A DNA stretch of 64,000 bases, taken from the NCBI GenBank assembly GCA_045805605.1, contig JBJMKX010000058.1, forward strand, positions 1 to 64,000. The letters run 5' to 3'. The position numbers and the translations under genes were made by a program. The notes below the pieces were generated by a model. The model did not search any database, was not told the origin of the DNA, and was given only the letters and a program-made list of their open reading frames with translations. Below, one piece after another: positions 50,107 through 59,028 of the stretch (positions are counted from its first letter, which is position 1; every line of letters starts with the position of its first letter). The stretch is from DATBDE01 sp045805605 (GTDB taxonomy: Bacteria > Actinomycetota > Thermoleophilia > Solirubrobacterales > Solirubrobacteraceae).

Positions 50107-50925
50107 ATGCTGGCACGGCGCGCTCTGTTCTCCCTCGCCACGAGCGAGGCCTTCGAATGGGCCGTGGGCCGAGTGCCCGGCGCGCGCGAGCGCGCTTGGC
50201 GGTCGGCGCGGCGGTACGTCGCCGGTGAGGCGCCGGATGACGCCCTGCAGGTGGCGCGGGCCTTGGGTGCCCGGGGCCTGCTCGCCAGCATCGACCTCTT
50301 CGGCGAGCGGGTGACCGACCCGCAGGTCGTCCGCTCGGTGGCCGACGCATACGTCGCCCTGGCCGGACGGCTGCCCGAGGGTGCATGCCTGTCTATTGAC
50401 CTCTCGCACGTGGCGTTCGACGCCGGCGTCCTGCGCCGCATCGCCGCGGTCGCGCGGGTGCAGGTTGGGGCGGAGGCGGCGGCGGTGACCGACCGGGTGC
50501 TCGACGCTGTGCTTGCGGTCGGCGGCGAGCGGGTCGACGCAACGCTGCAGGCCAACCTGCCGCGCTCGGCCGCCGACGCGGCGCGGCTGGCCGCGGCGGG
50601 AGTCCCGGTGCGGCTGGTCAAGGGCGCGTACGTGGAGCCCGGCGCGCTGCCGTGGGGGCCGGAGACGGACGCGGCCTATGCCCGGCTGGCCCTCGAGCTG
50701 CGCGACGCGGGGGCCGAGGTGCGGCTGGCGACGCACGACGAGGCGCTCCTGCGGCGCGTGCTGCCCGAGCTCCCCGGCGCCGACTGCGAGCTCCTGCTCG
50801 GCATGCGCCCCGACCTCGCGGCGCGGCTGCGGGCGTCGGGCCGTCGGGTCCGGGTCTACGTCCCGTACGGCCCGAACTGGTTCCGCTACTTCATGCGCCG
50901 CCGCGCCGAGGCGCAGGGGCACTAG
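50107..50925 (+). CDS. proline dehydrogenase
   Basis: FAD-dependent TIM-barrel enzyme that oxidises proline to pyrroline-5-carboxylate, 272 aa. Conserved motifs are SIDLSHVAFD, LQANLPRSAADA, VRLVKGAYVEPGALPW, LATHDEALLRRVL, LLLGMRPDLAARL and VRVYVPYGPNWFRYFMRR, the last being the C-terminal substrate motif. It is a monofunctional enzyme; no pyrroline-5-carboxylate dehydrogenase is nearby. TAACCT lies 9 nt before the ATG. The 3' end overlaps the MarR remnant on the other strand. Confidence 0.92.
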   Translation: MLARRALFSLATSEAFEWAVGRVPGARERAWRSARRYVAGEAPDDALQVARALGARGLLASIDLFGERVTDPQVVRSVADAYVALAGRLPEGACLSIDLSHVAFDAGVLRRIAAVARVQVGAEAAAVTDRVLDAVLAVGGERVDATLQANLPRSAADAARLAAAGVPVRLVKGAYVEPGALPWGPETDAAYARLALELRDAGAEVRLATHDEALLRRVLPELPGADCELLLGMRPDLAARLRASGRRVRVYVPYGPNWFRYFMRRRAEAQGH

Positions 50926-51235
50926 GGCCGGGGCGGCGTGGGGGAGGGGGGCGGCGCGGCGGGGCGCTGCCGGAGAAGGCGGCCTCGACGACCGGCAGCG
51001 CGCGGGCGAGCGCGTCGACCTCCGGCCGCGGGAGGGCCTCGAGCAGCGCGGTGAGGCGCTCGGCCAGCAGGCTGTCGGCCGAGCGGAGCGCGCGTCGGCC
51101 GGGGGGTGAGAGGACCAGCCGCTGGCGGCGCCGGTCGGCCGGCTCGGCGCGCCGCTGAACGAGGCCCGCGGTCTCGAGCGCGTTGACCAGCTGCGTGCTC
51201 TGGCCGACCGTTACCGGGTCCCTTCTGCCGCCCGC
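50891..51235 (-). pseudogene. 5'-truncated MarR-family regulator
   Basis: On the minus strand, upstream of the stop at 50891, the frame encodes VTVGQSTQLVNALETAGLVQRR, a MarR recognition helix and wing split here at the Thr, followed by ADRRRQRLVLSPPGRRAL and dimerisation helices ending LPVVEAAFSG. The first ~60 residues expected of a MarR protein are missing. An in-frame TGA stands at 51236-51238, and no start codon lies between. The truncation point is next to the truncation point of the divergent permease remnant. Confidence 0.6.
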
Positions 51236-51238
51236 TCA

Positions 51239-51786
51239 CCATGGACGGCGGCCGAGCGGCACGCGGCCGTCGCGCTCGCCGTCGCAGCCTTGGTCGCATG
51301 TGGGTGCCCGCTTGCCGGCGTGGCCCCGTGGTGGCCGTTCGCCGGCGTGGCGGCGGCAGCGCTGACCGTCGAACGCCGGCTCGTCTCCGGCGCGGTCCGC
51401 CTCGTGATGCCCTGGCAGGTCGCGGTGCGCGTCGCCGCACTCGTCGTGGTCATCGCGACCCTTCCGCTGCCGCCCCTCGCAGGAGGCGGGCTCGGTGTTC
51501 CGGCGCTCCCTGCCGTCGCCGCCGGCGTCGGGACCGTGGCCGCAGTCGTCAACATCCTCCCCGCATCGGTGTGGGCCGCGTCGCTTCTGACCGCCGGGCC
51601 GACCGCGTATGCGGCGTCGATCGGGCTCGGGATTGGGGCGATGGCCAGGGCGCACCGGTCGGTGGCGACCGTGGTGGCGGAGGATCTGAGCGGAGGCGCT
51701 CGTGACCTGGTCAGCGCGCGCCGGCTTGCCCCCTGGCGGCGGCGGGCGTGGTTGCCGCATGCGCGCTGCTCGCCGTGCCGCTCTGA
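51239..51786 (+). pseudogene. 5'-truncated, frameshifted ArsB/SLC13-like permease
   Basis: The plus-strand frame from about 51239 encodes AAVALAVAALVACGCPLAG, then PWQVAVRVAALVVVIATL, VAAVVNILPASVWAASLL and GLGIGAMARAHRSVATVV. These resemble the last helices of ArsB/SLC13-type anion permeases, including the NNLPA-like and second re-entrant motifs. No start codon precedes them, and most of the protein is absent. Near 51711-51718 the sequence changes frame to PLAAAGVVAACALLAVPL before the TGA at 51784-51786, which restores the expected last helix. Family assignment is by eye only. Confidence 0.5.
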
Positions 51787-51825
51787 CCCCCCGGCGCGTC
51801 CGCCCCGCGGCCTACCGTCCGGGGC

Positions 51826-53976
51826 GTGCCGTCCATCGCCAAGGTCGAGCCGCTGACCTCCGCCCGCGCGCTGCGCGGGCCGTTCGACTACCGGCTGCCC
51901 GAGGCGCTGCAGCGCGTCGGCGTCGGGTCGCTGCTCGTGGTGCCGTTCGGGCGGCGGCGGGTGCTGGGCGTGGTCGTCGACCTGGCCGAGCGCAGCGAGA
52001 TCGAGCCCGAGCGCCTCGCCGCCCCGCTGGAGGCGCTCGAGCAGGGTGTTCCGGCCGACCTCGTGCGGCTCGCGAGCTGGATGGCGCGGGCGTACTGCTC
52101 GACCCCGGCCCGGGCGCTCGGGCTGGTCCTGCCCCCGGGTGTCGGCCCCGGCGGCGAGCGCCCCCGGGTGCGGACCAAGCGGCGCCTGGTGGCGGAGCTG
52201 GTGCGCGACGAGGACGCCGCGACGCCCAAGCAGCGCGCCGTCCTGCACGCCCTCGCCGCCGGACCCCTTCCCGCCGCCGACCTGCCCCTCGACCATGGCG
52301 GCCTTCGCCGCCTCGCCGACCGCGGCCTCATCACGCTCGAGCGGCGTGACGTGCGCCGCCGGCCCGCGGCGGCCACGGTGGGCGCGATTCGTACCCCTCC
52401 GCCTCTCACGCCGGCCCAGGATGCGGCGGTGGCGCGGATCGAGCGGGCCTTCGACGAGCCCGCTCAGCTGCTCCTCCACGGCGTCACCGGCTCGGGCAAG
52501 ACCGAGGTCTACCTGCGCGCCGCGGGCGCGGCGCTTGAACGCGGTCGGGGCGCCATCGTCCTGGTCCCGGAGATCGCGCTGACCCCGCAGACGGTCACCC
52601 GCTTCCAGGCCCGGTTCGGCGACACGATCGCCGTGCTGCACTCGCAGCTGAGCGACGGCGAGCGCTACGACGAGTGGCGCCGCCTGCGCACGGGCCAGGC
52701 GCGGATCTGCGTCGGTCCGAGGTCGGCCGTCTTTGCGCCCGTCCGCGACCTCGGGCTGGTGGTCGTCGACGAGGAGCACGACGCCTCCTACAAGCACGAG
52801 GGCGACCCCCGCTACGACGCCCGCTCCGTCGCCGCCCAGCGCGCGCGGCAGGTGGGCGCGGTGCTCGTCGCCGGGTCGGCCACCCCGCGGCCCGAGAGCA
52901 TCCACCGCCTCGAGCGCCTCGCCCTGCCCGATCGCGTCGACGGCCGCCCGCTGCCTCCGGTGCGGATCCTCGACATGCGCGGCGCCGCCCACGCGCTCCA
53001 TCCGGAGACCGCCGAGGCCCTGCACGCCGTCCGGCGCAACGGCGAGAAGGCGATCGTCCTGCTCAACCGTCGCGGCTGGGCCAACTTCCTGAGCTGCCGC
53101 AGTTGCGGCCGGGTGTGGGAGTGCCCGCAGTGCGACGTCGCGCTCGTGCTGCACCGCGCGGCGGGCGAGGTTGCCTGCCACCACTGCGGCCATCGTGAGC
53201 CGGCGCCGTCGCGCTGCCCGCACTGTGCCTCGCTCGCGGTCGCCCGCCACGGCGCCGGCACCGAGCGCCTGCACCGCGAGCTCGACGACACGCTCGGCGC
53301 CGACGGGTTCGGGGTCTTCCGCCTCGACTCCGACACGGCGGCCGGCCGCGGCCGCGTGGGGGAGGTGCTGGCGGCGTTCGACGCGGCCCCTGCCGGCGTG
53401 CTCCTCGGGACGCAGGTCGTCGCGAAGGGCCACGACTTCCCCGACGTGACCCTGGGCGTCGTGCTCGACGCCGACGCGACGCTGCGCTTCCCCGACTTCC
53501 GCGCCGAGGAGCGCACGTTCGCGCTCATCGCCCAGCTCGCCGGCCGCGCCGGGCGCGGGCCGCGCGGCGGCCGCGTGCTCGTGCAGGCGCTCGACCCCGA
53601 CGCCCTGTCCATCCGCCACGCCGCCCGCCACGACGCCGATGGGTTCGTGGCGGGCGAGCTCCAGCGTCGCGCGGCCCTGTCCTATCCGCCGTTCGCCGAG
53701 CTCATCCGCGTCGTCTGTACGTCCGAGCGCCCGGGCGCCGCAATGGGCGCCGCCGGCGCCGTGGCGGCGGCCGTCGGTGGGGCCGAGGGGGCCGATCTGA
53801 TCGTGCTCGGCCCCGCGCCGCTGTTCCGCGTGCGCGGCCGCGAACGGGCGCAGGTCGTGGTCAAGGCGACCGAGGGCCCGGCCGCCGTCCGCGCCGTCGG
53901 CGGGGCGGTGGAGCGCGCCGCCGCCGACCGGGCGCATCGTGGCGCCACCTTCTCGGTCGACGTCGACCCGCAATAG
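51826..53976 (+). CDS. priA: primosomal protein N' (replication restart helicase)
   Basis: DNA helicase that reloads the replisome at stalled forks, 716 aa. The N-terminal DNA-binding domain starts PLTSARALRGPFDYRLPEAL. Walker A is GVTGSGKTEVYL near residues 220-231, and the DEEH box is in VVVDEEHDASYKHEG near 314. Eight cysteines in CRSC, CPQC, CHHC and CPHC pairs bind two zinc ions. GTQVVAKGHDFPDVTLG is helicase motif V. All motifs needed for ATPase activity appear intact, unlike some actinobacterial PriA proteins. The GTG start follows TACCGT by 7 nt. Confidence 0.94.
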   Translation: MPSIAKVEPLTSARALRGPFDYRLPEALQRVGVGSLLVVPFGRRRVLGVVVDLAERSEIEPERLAAPLEALEQGVPADLVRLASWMARAYCSTPARALGLVLPPGVGPGGERPRVRTKRRLVAELVRDEDAATPKQRAVLHALAAGPLPAADLPLDHGGLRRLADRGLITLERRDVRRRPAAATVGAIRTPPPLTPAQDAAVARIERAFDEPAQLLLHGVTGSGKTEVYLRAAGAALERGRGAIVLVPEIALTPQTVTRFQARFGDTIAVLHSQLSDGERYDEWRRLRTGQARICVGPRSAVFAPVRDLGLVVVDEEHDASYKHEGDPRYDARSVAAQRARQVGAVLVAGSATPRPESIHRLERLALPDRVDGRPLPPVRILDMRGAAHALHPETAEALHAVRRNGEKAIVLLNRRGWANFLSCRSCGRVWECPQCDVALVLHRAAGEVACHHCGHREPAPSRCPHCASLAVARHGAGTERLHRELDDTLGADGFGVFRLDSDTAAGRGRVGEVLAAFDAAPAGVLLGTQVVAKGHDFPDVTLGVVLDADATLRFPDFRAEERTFALIAQLAGRAGRGPRGGRVLVQALDPDALSIRHAARHDADGFVAGELQRRAALSYPPFAELIRVVCTSERPGAAMGAAGAVAAAVGGAEGADLIVLGPAPLFRVRGRERAQVVVKATEGPAAVRAVGGAVERAAADRAHRGATFSVDVDPQ

Positions 53977-54004
53977 CCAGAGCGCTACTAGGCTTCCGCG
54001 CCCC

Positions 54005-54754
54005 ATGGCGGTGATCCAGACCAACGTCGTGCCAAAGGTGCACCGGCTGGGCCACCCCGTCGTCAACTGGTACCTCGTCGAGGACGGGGAGAAGTTGACG
54101 GCGATCGACGCCGGTCTGCCCGCGTTCGCCAAGGAGCTCGAGCGCGACCTGCACGAGCTCGGCCATCGCGTCGAGGACGTCGAGGCGGTCGTGCTCACCC
54201 ACTCCGACTCCGACCACACCGGCGTGGCCGCGACGCTGCGCGACGCCGGCGCCACCGTCTTCATCCATGCCTACGACCAGCCGACGCTCGAGAGCCCAGG
54301 CCCCAAGACCGGCGACGCCCGGCCGGTCGAGTTCATGCGCAACCTCTGGCACCCGACGTTCCTGCGGACGGTCATCACCTTCACGCGGGGCGGTGCCGCG
54401 CGCCCGTCAAAGCTCGAGGGAGCGGAGCTCATCGCCGACGGCGACGTCCTCGACGTGCCCGGAAAGCCCCGGGTGATCCACACGCCGGGCCACACCCCCG
54501 GCCACTGTGCCTTCCTGTTCGAGGACCGCGGCGCGCTGTTGACCGGCGACGAGGTGGCCACGTGGAACATCGTCACCGGGCGGCGCGGTCCGCAGCTGAT
54601 GCCGCACGGGACGAATGTCTCGGACGTCGAGGTGCGCTCGTCACTCGACCGCCTAGCGCCGCTTCAGGGGGTGAAGGTCGCTCTGCCCGGGCACGGCGAG
54701 CCATGGCACGGGCCGGCCGAAACGCTCGCCGAGAGGGCGCGCAGCGCGGCCTAG
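54005..54754 (+). CDS. MBL-fold metallo-hydrolase
   Basis: From the ATG at 54005, a 249-aa metallo-beta-lactamase-fold protein. The metal motif is LTHSDSDHTG near residues 64-73, where the usual HxHxDH is HxDxDH; the second His is replaced by Asp. Later ligands are in TPGHTPGHCAF and LTGDEVATW, and LPGHGEPW near the C-terminus. Hydrolysis of an unknown ester or thioester is likely. TAGGCT lies 10 nt before the start. Its TAG forms part of the -10 box of def. Confidence 0.88.
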   Translation: MAVIQTNVVPKVHRLGHPVVNWYLVEDGEKLTAIDAGLPAFAKELERDLHELGHRVEDVEAVVLTHSDSDHTGVAATLRDAGATVFIHAYDQPTLESPGPKTGDARPVEFMRNLWHPTFLRTVITFTRGGAARPSKLEGAELIADGDVLDVPGKPRVIHTPGHTPGHCAFLFEDRGALLTGDEVATWNIVTGRRGPQLMPHGTNVSDVEVRSSLDRLAPLQGVKVALPGHGEPWHGPAETLAERARSAA

Positions 54755-54757
54755 ACT
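54752..54757 (+). promoter_or_regulatory. -10-like box TAGACT for def, embedded in the upstream stop codon
   Basis: TAG of the MBL-fold gene is the first half of TAGACT, which lies 7 nt before the def GTG. A transcript from here would be leaderless and would feed the def-fmt-rsmB-rpe series. Confidence 0.45.
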
Positions 54758-54764
54758 CACCGAC

Positions 54765-55361
54765 GTGAACGACGAAGCACCCGAGGTCGAGGTCCAGGAC
54801 GAGGTCGCCCCCGAGGACGACCGCTTCGACGAGGAGTTCCGAGCGCGGCGCGCCGCCGCGCTGGGTCACATCCGCAAGTGGGGCGATCCTGTGCTCAAGA
54901 CGCGCGCCCGCGCGGTCGACCGCTTCGACGACGCCCTCCGCGCCGAAGTCGACTACATGCGCCGGATCATGCACGACGCCTACGGCGTCGGCCTCGCCGC
55001 CCCCCAGATCGGCACCTCGAACCGGGTGCTCGTGTACCGCGTGCAGCCGGAGTCGCCGATCGTCGCCCTCGTCAACCCCGAGATCGAGTGGACGGGGAAG
55101 GAGACCGAGATCCTCGAGGAGGGCTGCCTGTCGCTCCCCAACGTCCACGTGGACGTCGAGCGCCCCGTCCACGTGCGCACGCGGGCGGTCGACGAGCACG
55201 GCGAGACGGTGGTCGTCGAGGCCTCGGGGCTCGAGGCGCGCGTCATCCAGCACGAGGTCGACCATCTCGACGGCGTGCTGATGATCGAGCGCTGCCGCCG
55301 CGAGCAGCGCAAGGAGGCGATCCGCATCCTGCGGGAGCAGTCCTCCGACCGCGCGGCGTAG
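54765..55361 (+). CDS. def: peptide deformylase
   Basis: Metalloenzyme removing the formyl group from nascent proteins. From the GTG at 54765 it is 198 aa, with an acidic N-terminal extension of about 33 residues (EAPEVEVQDEVAPEDD). The core motifs are GVGLAAPQIG, EGCLSLP and QHEVDHLDGVL (metal His pair near 164-168), all intact. The next gene is fmt, the enzyme that adds the formyl group, in the common def-fmt order. The extension is unusual; a start nearer HIRKWGDPVL is possible but has no good codon. Confidence 0.95.
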   Translation: MNDEAPEVEVQDEVAPEDDRFDEEFRARRAAALGHIRKWGDPVLKTRARAVDRFDDALRAEVDYMRRIMHDAYGVGLAAPQIGTSNRVLVYRVQPESPIVALVNPEIEWTGKETEILEEGCLSLPNVHVDVERPVHVRTRAVDEHGETVVVEASGLEARVIQHEVDHLDGVLMIERCRREQRKEAIRILREQSSDRAA

Positions 55362-55374
55362 GGCGCACGCCCCG

Positions 55375-56265
55375 GTGCACACCGTCTTCCTCGGCACCAG
55401 CGACTTCGCCGTGGCGGTGCTGCGGCGCCTGGCGGCTTCGGCCCACCGGCCCCTGCTCGTGGTCACCCGGCCCGACCGCCCGCGCGGCCGCGGACGGCGC
55501 CTCGGGCGGCCGCCGGCGGCGGTGGCGGCGCGCGAGCTGGGCATCGAGGTCCTCCAACCCCCGAGCGTCAACGACGACGACGCCCGAGCCGCCATCGCGT
55601 CCGCGCGGCCCGAGGTGGTGTGCGTCTGCGCGTTCGGCGGCCTGATCCGCGAGCCGCTGCTCTCGGAGCACCTGATGCTCAACGTCCATCCGTCGCTGCT
55701 GCCGCGCTGGCGCGGAGCGGCGCCGGTCGAGCGGGCGATCATGGCCGGCGACGTCGAGACGGGGGTCTCGATCATGCGCGTGGTCGAGGCGCTCGATGCC
55801 GGGCCGGTGTGCGCCCGACGCGCCGAGCCGATCCACCGCGACGACACCTACGGCATGCTCGCACCGCGGCTGCAGCGGATCGGCGGCGACCTGCTCGTCG
55901 AGGCGCTCGACGACCGGCCGCCGTTCGCCGACCAGGACGACGCCCACGTCACGTACGCCGAGAAGATCGCGCCCGGCGAGCGGGTGCTCGACCCGGCGCG
56001 CACGCCGGCCGAGCTCGAGCGGGTCGTGCGGGCGCTGACGCCGCACATCGGGGCCCGGATCGACCGCGACGGCGCCGAGCCGCTCGGCGTCTGCGCAGCG
56101 ACCATCCGCGCCGACGTCGGGGACGTGGCGCCGGGTGAACTGTCGACGCGCGACGGCGCGCTGCTGTTCGGCGCGGCGGGCGGAGCGCTGGAGCTGCGCG
56201 AAGTCAAGCCGGCGGGCGGACGCGCGATGCCGGCCGGCGCATTCCTGCGCGGGCATGCCCTCTGA
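55375..56265 (+). CDS. fmt: methionyl-tRNA formyltransferase
   Basis: Formylates initiator Met-tRNA using 10-formyl-tetrahydrofolate. From the GTG at 55375 it is 296 aa. Motifs are VFLGTSDFAVAVLRRL, VVTRPDRPRGRGRR (the tRNA-binding loop), and the catalytic region LNVHPSLLPRWRGAAPVERAI. AGDVETGVSIMRVVEALDAGP follows, then a C-terminal OB-like domain. It is slightly shorter than the E. coli protein. Its end overlaps the rsmB start by 11 nt. Confidence 0.94.
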   Translation: MHTVFLGTSDFAVAVLRRLAASAHRPLLVVTRPDRPRGRGRRLGRPPAAVAARELGIEVLQPPSVNDDDARAAIASARPEVVCVCAFGGLIREPLLSEHLMLNVHPSLLPRWRGAAPVERAIMAGDVETGVSIMRVVEALDAGPVCARRAEPIHRDDTYGMLAPRLQRIGGDLLVEALDDRPPFADQDDAHVTYAEKIAPGERVLDPARTPAELERVVRALTPHIGARIDRDGAEPLGVCAATIRADVGDVAPGELSTRDGALLFGAAGGALELREVKPAGGRAMPAGAFLRGHAL

Positions 56266-57571
56266 CGCCCGCCAAGTCGCCTTCACGGTCGTGCGCCGCG
56301 TCTTCGAGGACGGTGCCTACGCCGACCGCGCGCTTCCGGCCGAGGCCGACCGGGCGCGGCTGGACGCCCGTGACCGCGCCTTCGCGACCCGGCTGGCCTA
56401 CGGCACGGTGCAGCGCCGGGCGACGCTCGACCATCTGCTTGCCGGCCTCGCCGACCGGCCGCCCGACCGGCTCGACCAGCCCGTGCTCGCGGCCGCACGG
56501 CTCGGGCTCTTCCAGCTCCTCTACCTCGACGGCGTCCCCGACCGTGCGGCCGTGGCCGAGAGCGTCGACCTGGCCAAGGAGGCCGCCGGCCGCGGCGCGG
56601 CCGGGCTCGTCAACGCCGTCCTGCGCCGGGCGGCGCGCGAGGACCTCCTCGGCCGGCTGAGCGACGACACACCGGCGGCCGCCGCAGTCAAGCACTCGAT
56701 GCCGGAGTGGATCGCGCAGCGCTGGTGGAGCGAGCTCGGCCCCGACACCGCGCGCGCCCTGATGGCCGCGAGCAACGAGCCCGCCGAGATCGCGTTGCGC
56801 GCCAACACGCTGGTCACCGACCGCGATGCGCTCGCGGCGGCGCTTTCGGTTGCCACGCGCACCGACCCGCTCGTGCCCGAGGCGCTGGTCCTCGAAGCGC
56901 CGTTCGACCTGCGCGGCTCGCCGGAATGGGAGGCGGGCGCCGCGTGGCCGCAGTCGCGCGCGGCGATGGCGGTGTCGCGGGCGCTCAGGCCGCGCCCGGG
57001 CGAGCGCGTGCTCGACCTGTGCGCCGCCCCCGGAGGCAAGGCCACGCACCTGGCGGCGCTCGCTGCGGACCGCGGCGAGGTCGTCGCCGTCGAGCGCCAC
57101 CCCGGCCGCGCGCGCACCCTGGCGGCGACCTGCACGCGCCTGCACGCCACGAGCGTGCGGGTCGACCTCGCCGACGCCGCCGAGCCGCGCGCCGACGGCC
57201 CCTTCGATCGCGTTCTCGTCGACCCGCCGTGCAGCGGGCTGGGCACGCTGGCCGCGCACCCCGACCTGCGCTGGCGCGTCTCGCCGAACAGCGCGGACGA
57301 GCTTGCCGCCCTGCAGGCCCAGATCCTCGCCGCCGCGGCGGCGGCGACGGCACCAGGGGGGACGCTTGTCTATGCCACCTGCACCATCAGCGCGCAGGAG
57401 AACGAGCGCGTGGTGGAGAACCTCCTGGGCTCGACCACCGATTTCGACGTCGACGACCTGCGTGACGACTTCCCGGCATGGCACCATCCCACTGAGGAGC
57501 GCTTTGCATTGACCCTTCCCTCCCGCGATCGCACCGCCGGCTTCTTCGTCGCGCGCCTCCGGCGCCGATGA
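56255..57571 (+). CDS. rsmB: 16S rRNA (cytosine-967-C5)-methyltransferase
   Basis: SAM-dependent RNA m5C methyltransferase of the Sun/Fmu family, 438 aa from the ATG at 56255. The N-terminal NusB-like RNA-binding domain (about 1-140) has VFEDGAYADRAL and VNAVLRRAAREDL. The catalytic domain has DLCAAPGGKATHLAAL, VDPPCSGLGTLAAHPDLRW and YATCTISAQENE; the Cys in the DPPCSG and ATCTI motifs are the paired catalytic cysteines. The frame is open upstream, but that part lies inside fmt. It overlaps the zinc-ribbon gene (ATGA). Confidence 0.94.
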   Translation: MPSDARQVAFTVVRRVFEDGAYADRALPAEADRARLDARDRAFATRLAYGTVQRRATLDHLLAGLADRPPDRLDQPVLAAARLGLFQLLYLDGVPDRAAVAESVDLAKEAAGRGAAGLVNAVLRRAAREDLLGRLSDDTPAAAAVKHSMPEWIAQRWWSELGPDTARALMAASNEPAEIALRANTLVTDRDALAAALSVATRTDPLVPEALVLEAPFDLRGSPEWEAGAAWPQSRAAMAVSRALRPRPGERVLDLCAAPGGKATHLAALAADRGEVVAVERHPGRARTLAATCTRLHATSVRVDLADAAEPRADGPFDRVLVDPPCSGLGTLAAHPDLRWRVSPNSADELAALQAQILAAAAAATAPGGTLVYATCTISAQENERVVENLLGSTTDFDVDDLRDDFPAWHHPTEERFALTLPSRDRTAGFFVARLRRR

Positions 57572-57810
57572 GCGCCCCCGGGTCCTCCGACCCCGAAGTC
57601 GATCTCGGGCCCGCGTGCCCCGAGTGCGGCGAGCCGTGGCTGCGACCTACGAACATCCCCGGCCGCTACCGGTGCGCGTACTGCCTGAGCCGGTTCGAGC
57701 TGACCTCGGTGTGCCCCGACTGCGGCGAGCACTCGACGATCGTCCGCATGGCGTCGACGGCGGTGCTCAAGTGCAACAACTGCGGCGGCAGCATGCTGCG
57801 GCGTCTGTGA
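57568..57810 (+). CDS. small double zinc-ribbon protein
   Basis: An 80-aa product with eight cysteines in four CxxC pairs (CPEC, CAYC, CPDC, CNNC), forming two adjacent zinc ribbons. No other domain is present. It overlaps rsmB upstream and rpe downstream, so it is made with them. Similar small proteins are annotated only as zinc-ribbon or hypothetical; RNA or ribosome binding is a reasonable guess from the neighbours, but not shown by sequence. Confidence 0.78.
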   Translation: MSAPGSSDPEVDLGPACPECGEPWLRPTNIPGRYRCAYCLSRFELTSVCPDCGEHSTIVRMASTAVLKCNNCGGSMLRRL

Positions 57811-58484
57811 AGGCCTATCCCGAGGGCGTGCGCGTCGCGCCCAGCATCCTCTCGGCCGACTTCGCCCGGCTGGGCGAGCGGGTCGAAGAGGTCATCGGGG
57901 CGGGCGCGCGCGTCATCCACGTCGACGTCATGGACGGGCACTTCGTCCCTCCGATCACCATCGGCCCGCTGATCGTCGAGGCGCTGCGCGAGCAGGTGCA
58001 CGGGGCCGGCGGCTGGTTGGACGTCCACCTGATGATCGAGCGGCCCGAGCAGCAGCTGGAGGCGTTTGCCAGGGCGGGCGCCGACTCGATCACCGTGCAC
58101 TTCGAGGCCACGGCGCACGTGCACTACGCGGTGCAGCAGGTGCACGAACACGGGTGCCGCGCCGGGGTGGCGATCACCCCCTCCACGCCGGCGGACGCGC
58201 TGGCCGAGCTGCTCGACGACCTCGATCTCGCCCTGTGCATGTCGGTCAACCCGGGGTGGGGCGGCCAGCCGTTCATCGAGCACTCGTTCGACAAGCTGCA
58301 GCGGCTGCGGGCGCTGCTGCCCGATCGCGTGCGGCTCGAAGTCGACGGCGGGGTCAACGCCGCGACCGCGAAAGCGGTGGTCGACGCGGGCGCGGACCTG
58401 CTCGTGGCCGGGTCGGGGGTGTTCGGCGCCGAGGACGCGCCGGCCGCCTACCGCGAGCTTGCGGAGGCCGCCGGTGCCCGCTGA
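57807..58484 (+). CDS. rpe: ribulose-phosphate 3-epimerase
   Basis: Interconverts ribulose 5-phosphate and xylulose 5-phosphate. The GTG at 57807 overlaps the zinc-ribbon stop and gives 225 aa. The TIM barrel has VAPSILSADFARLGE, VIHVDVMDGHFVPPITIGP, LDVHLMIERPE, MSVNPGWGGQPFI and LEVDGGVNAATA, with all metal and catalytic residues present. It is the last gene of the def-fmt-rsmB-zinc ribbon-rpe series. Confidence 0.96.
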   Translation: MKAYPEGVRVAPSILSADFARLGERVEEVIGAGARVIHVDVMDGHFVPPITIGPLIVEALREQVHGAGGWLDVHLMIERPEQQLEAFARAGADSITVHFEATAHVHYAVQQVHEHGCRAGVAITPSTPADALAELLDDLDLALCMSVNPGWGGQPFIEHSFDKLQRLRALLPDRVRLEVDGGVNAATAKAVVDAGADLLVAGSGVFGAEDAPAAYRELAEAAGAR

Positions 58485-58557
58485 AGCTCGCCGATTGAGC
58501 GCCAACCGGCTGGGTAGTGCCGGGGCTTTGTCGTTCCACCTACCGACAGGAGAACCT

Positions 58558-59028
58558 GTGAAACGGATTCTCTCCGTCGGCGTGATCGCCGTACTGGCTC
58601 TGGTGCTGGTGCCCGGTGCTGCGTCGGCGAAGACCTTACGGACCAAGCTCAAGGGACAGCCCTTCGGCCCCTACGAGCTCGCGCCGCGGTTTTCCGCCAA
58701 TGCCTCGCTGAAGACGGGGCGCAACGCGAAGCTGACCGTGAGCGTGAAGAAGCACATCAAGGGCGAGTACAAGATCCAGTTGCGCAAGGCCCGTGCGCGC
58801 AAGCAGCCCTGCAAGACCCGCAGCGGCAAGAGCGGCAAGGGCGCCGTCAAGCGGGGCCTGCACGGCTGGCACTACCAGCCGCTGATCGTCGACAACTCGG
58901 GGAAGGGCAAGGCGACCGGGACCGCGAGGCGCTTTCGCGCCAGCCGGCGCGCGGTCTACTACGTCGTGATCCTGCGCCGCAACACGCCCACCATGTGTGG
59001 GGTGATTGCGGGGCATCCGCGGAAGTAA
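58558..59028 (+). CDS. secreted basic protein of unknown function
   Basis: From the GTG at 58558, a 156-aa product with a classic signal peptide (MKRILSVGVIAVLALVLVPG, cleavage after ASA). The mature domain is strongly basic (KTLRTKLKGQ, VKKHIKGEYKIQLRKARARK) with two Cys and a short beta-rich tail (RRAVYYVVILRRNT). I do not recognise it. A good AGGAGA Shine-Dalgarno sits 5 nt before the start, so it is one of the few leadered genes. The stop codon directly abuts the second copy of the GGCATCAG repeat. Confidence 0.75.
   Translation: MKRILSVGVIAVLALVLVPGAASAKTLRTKLKGQPFGPYELAPRFSANASLKTGRNAKLTVSVKKHIKGEYKIQLRKARARKQPCKTRSGKSGKGAVKRGLHGWHYQPLIVDNSGKGKATGTARRFRASRRAVYYVVILRRNTPTMCGVIAGHPRK

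Noticed and set aside
51241..51705. Arg-rich 154-codon frame starting with ATG
   Set aside because: It overlaps the permease remnant in another frame, and its composition is that of an out-of-frame translation.
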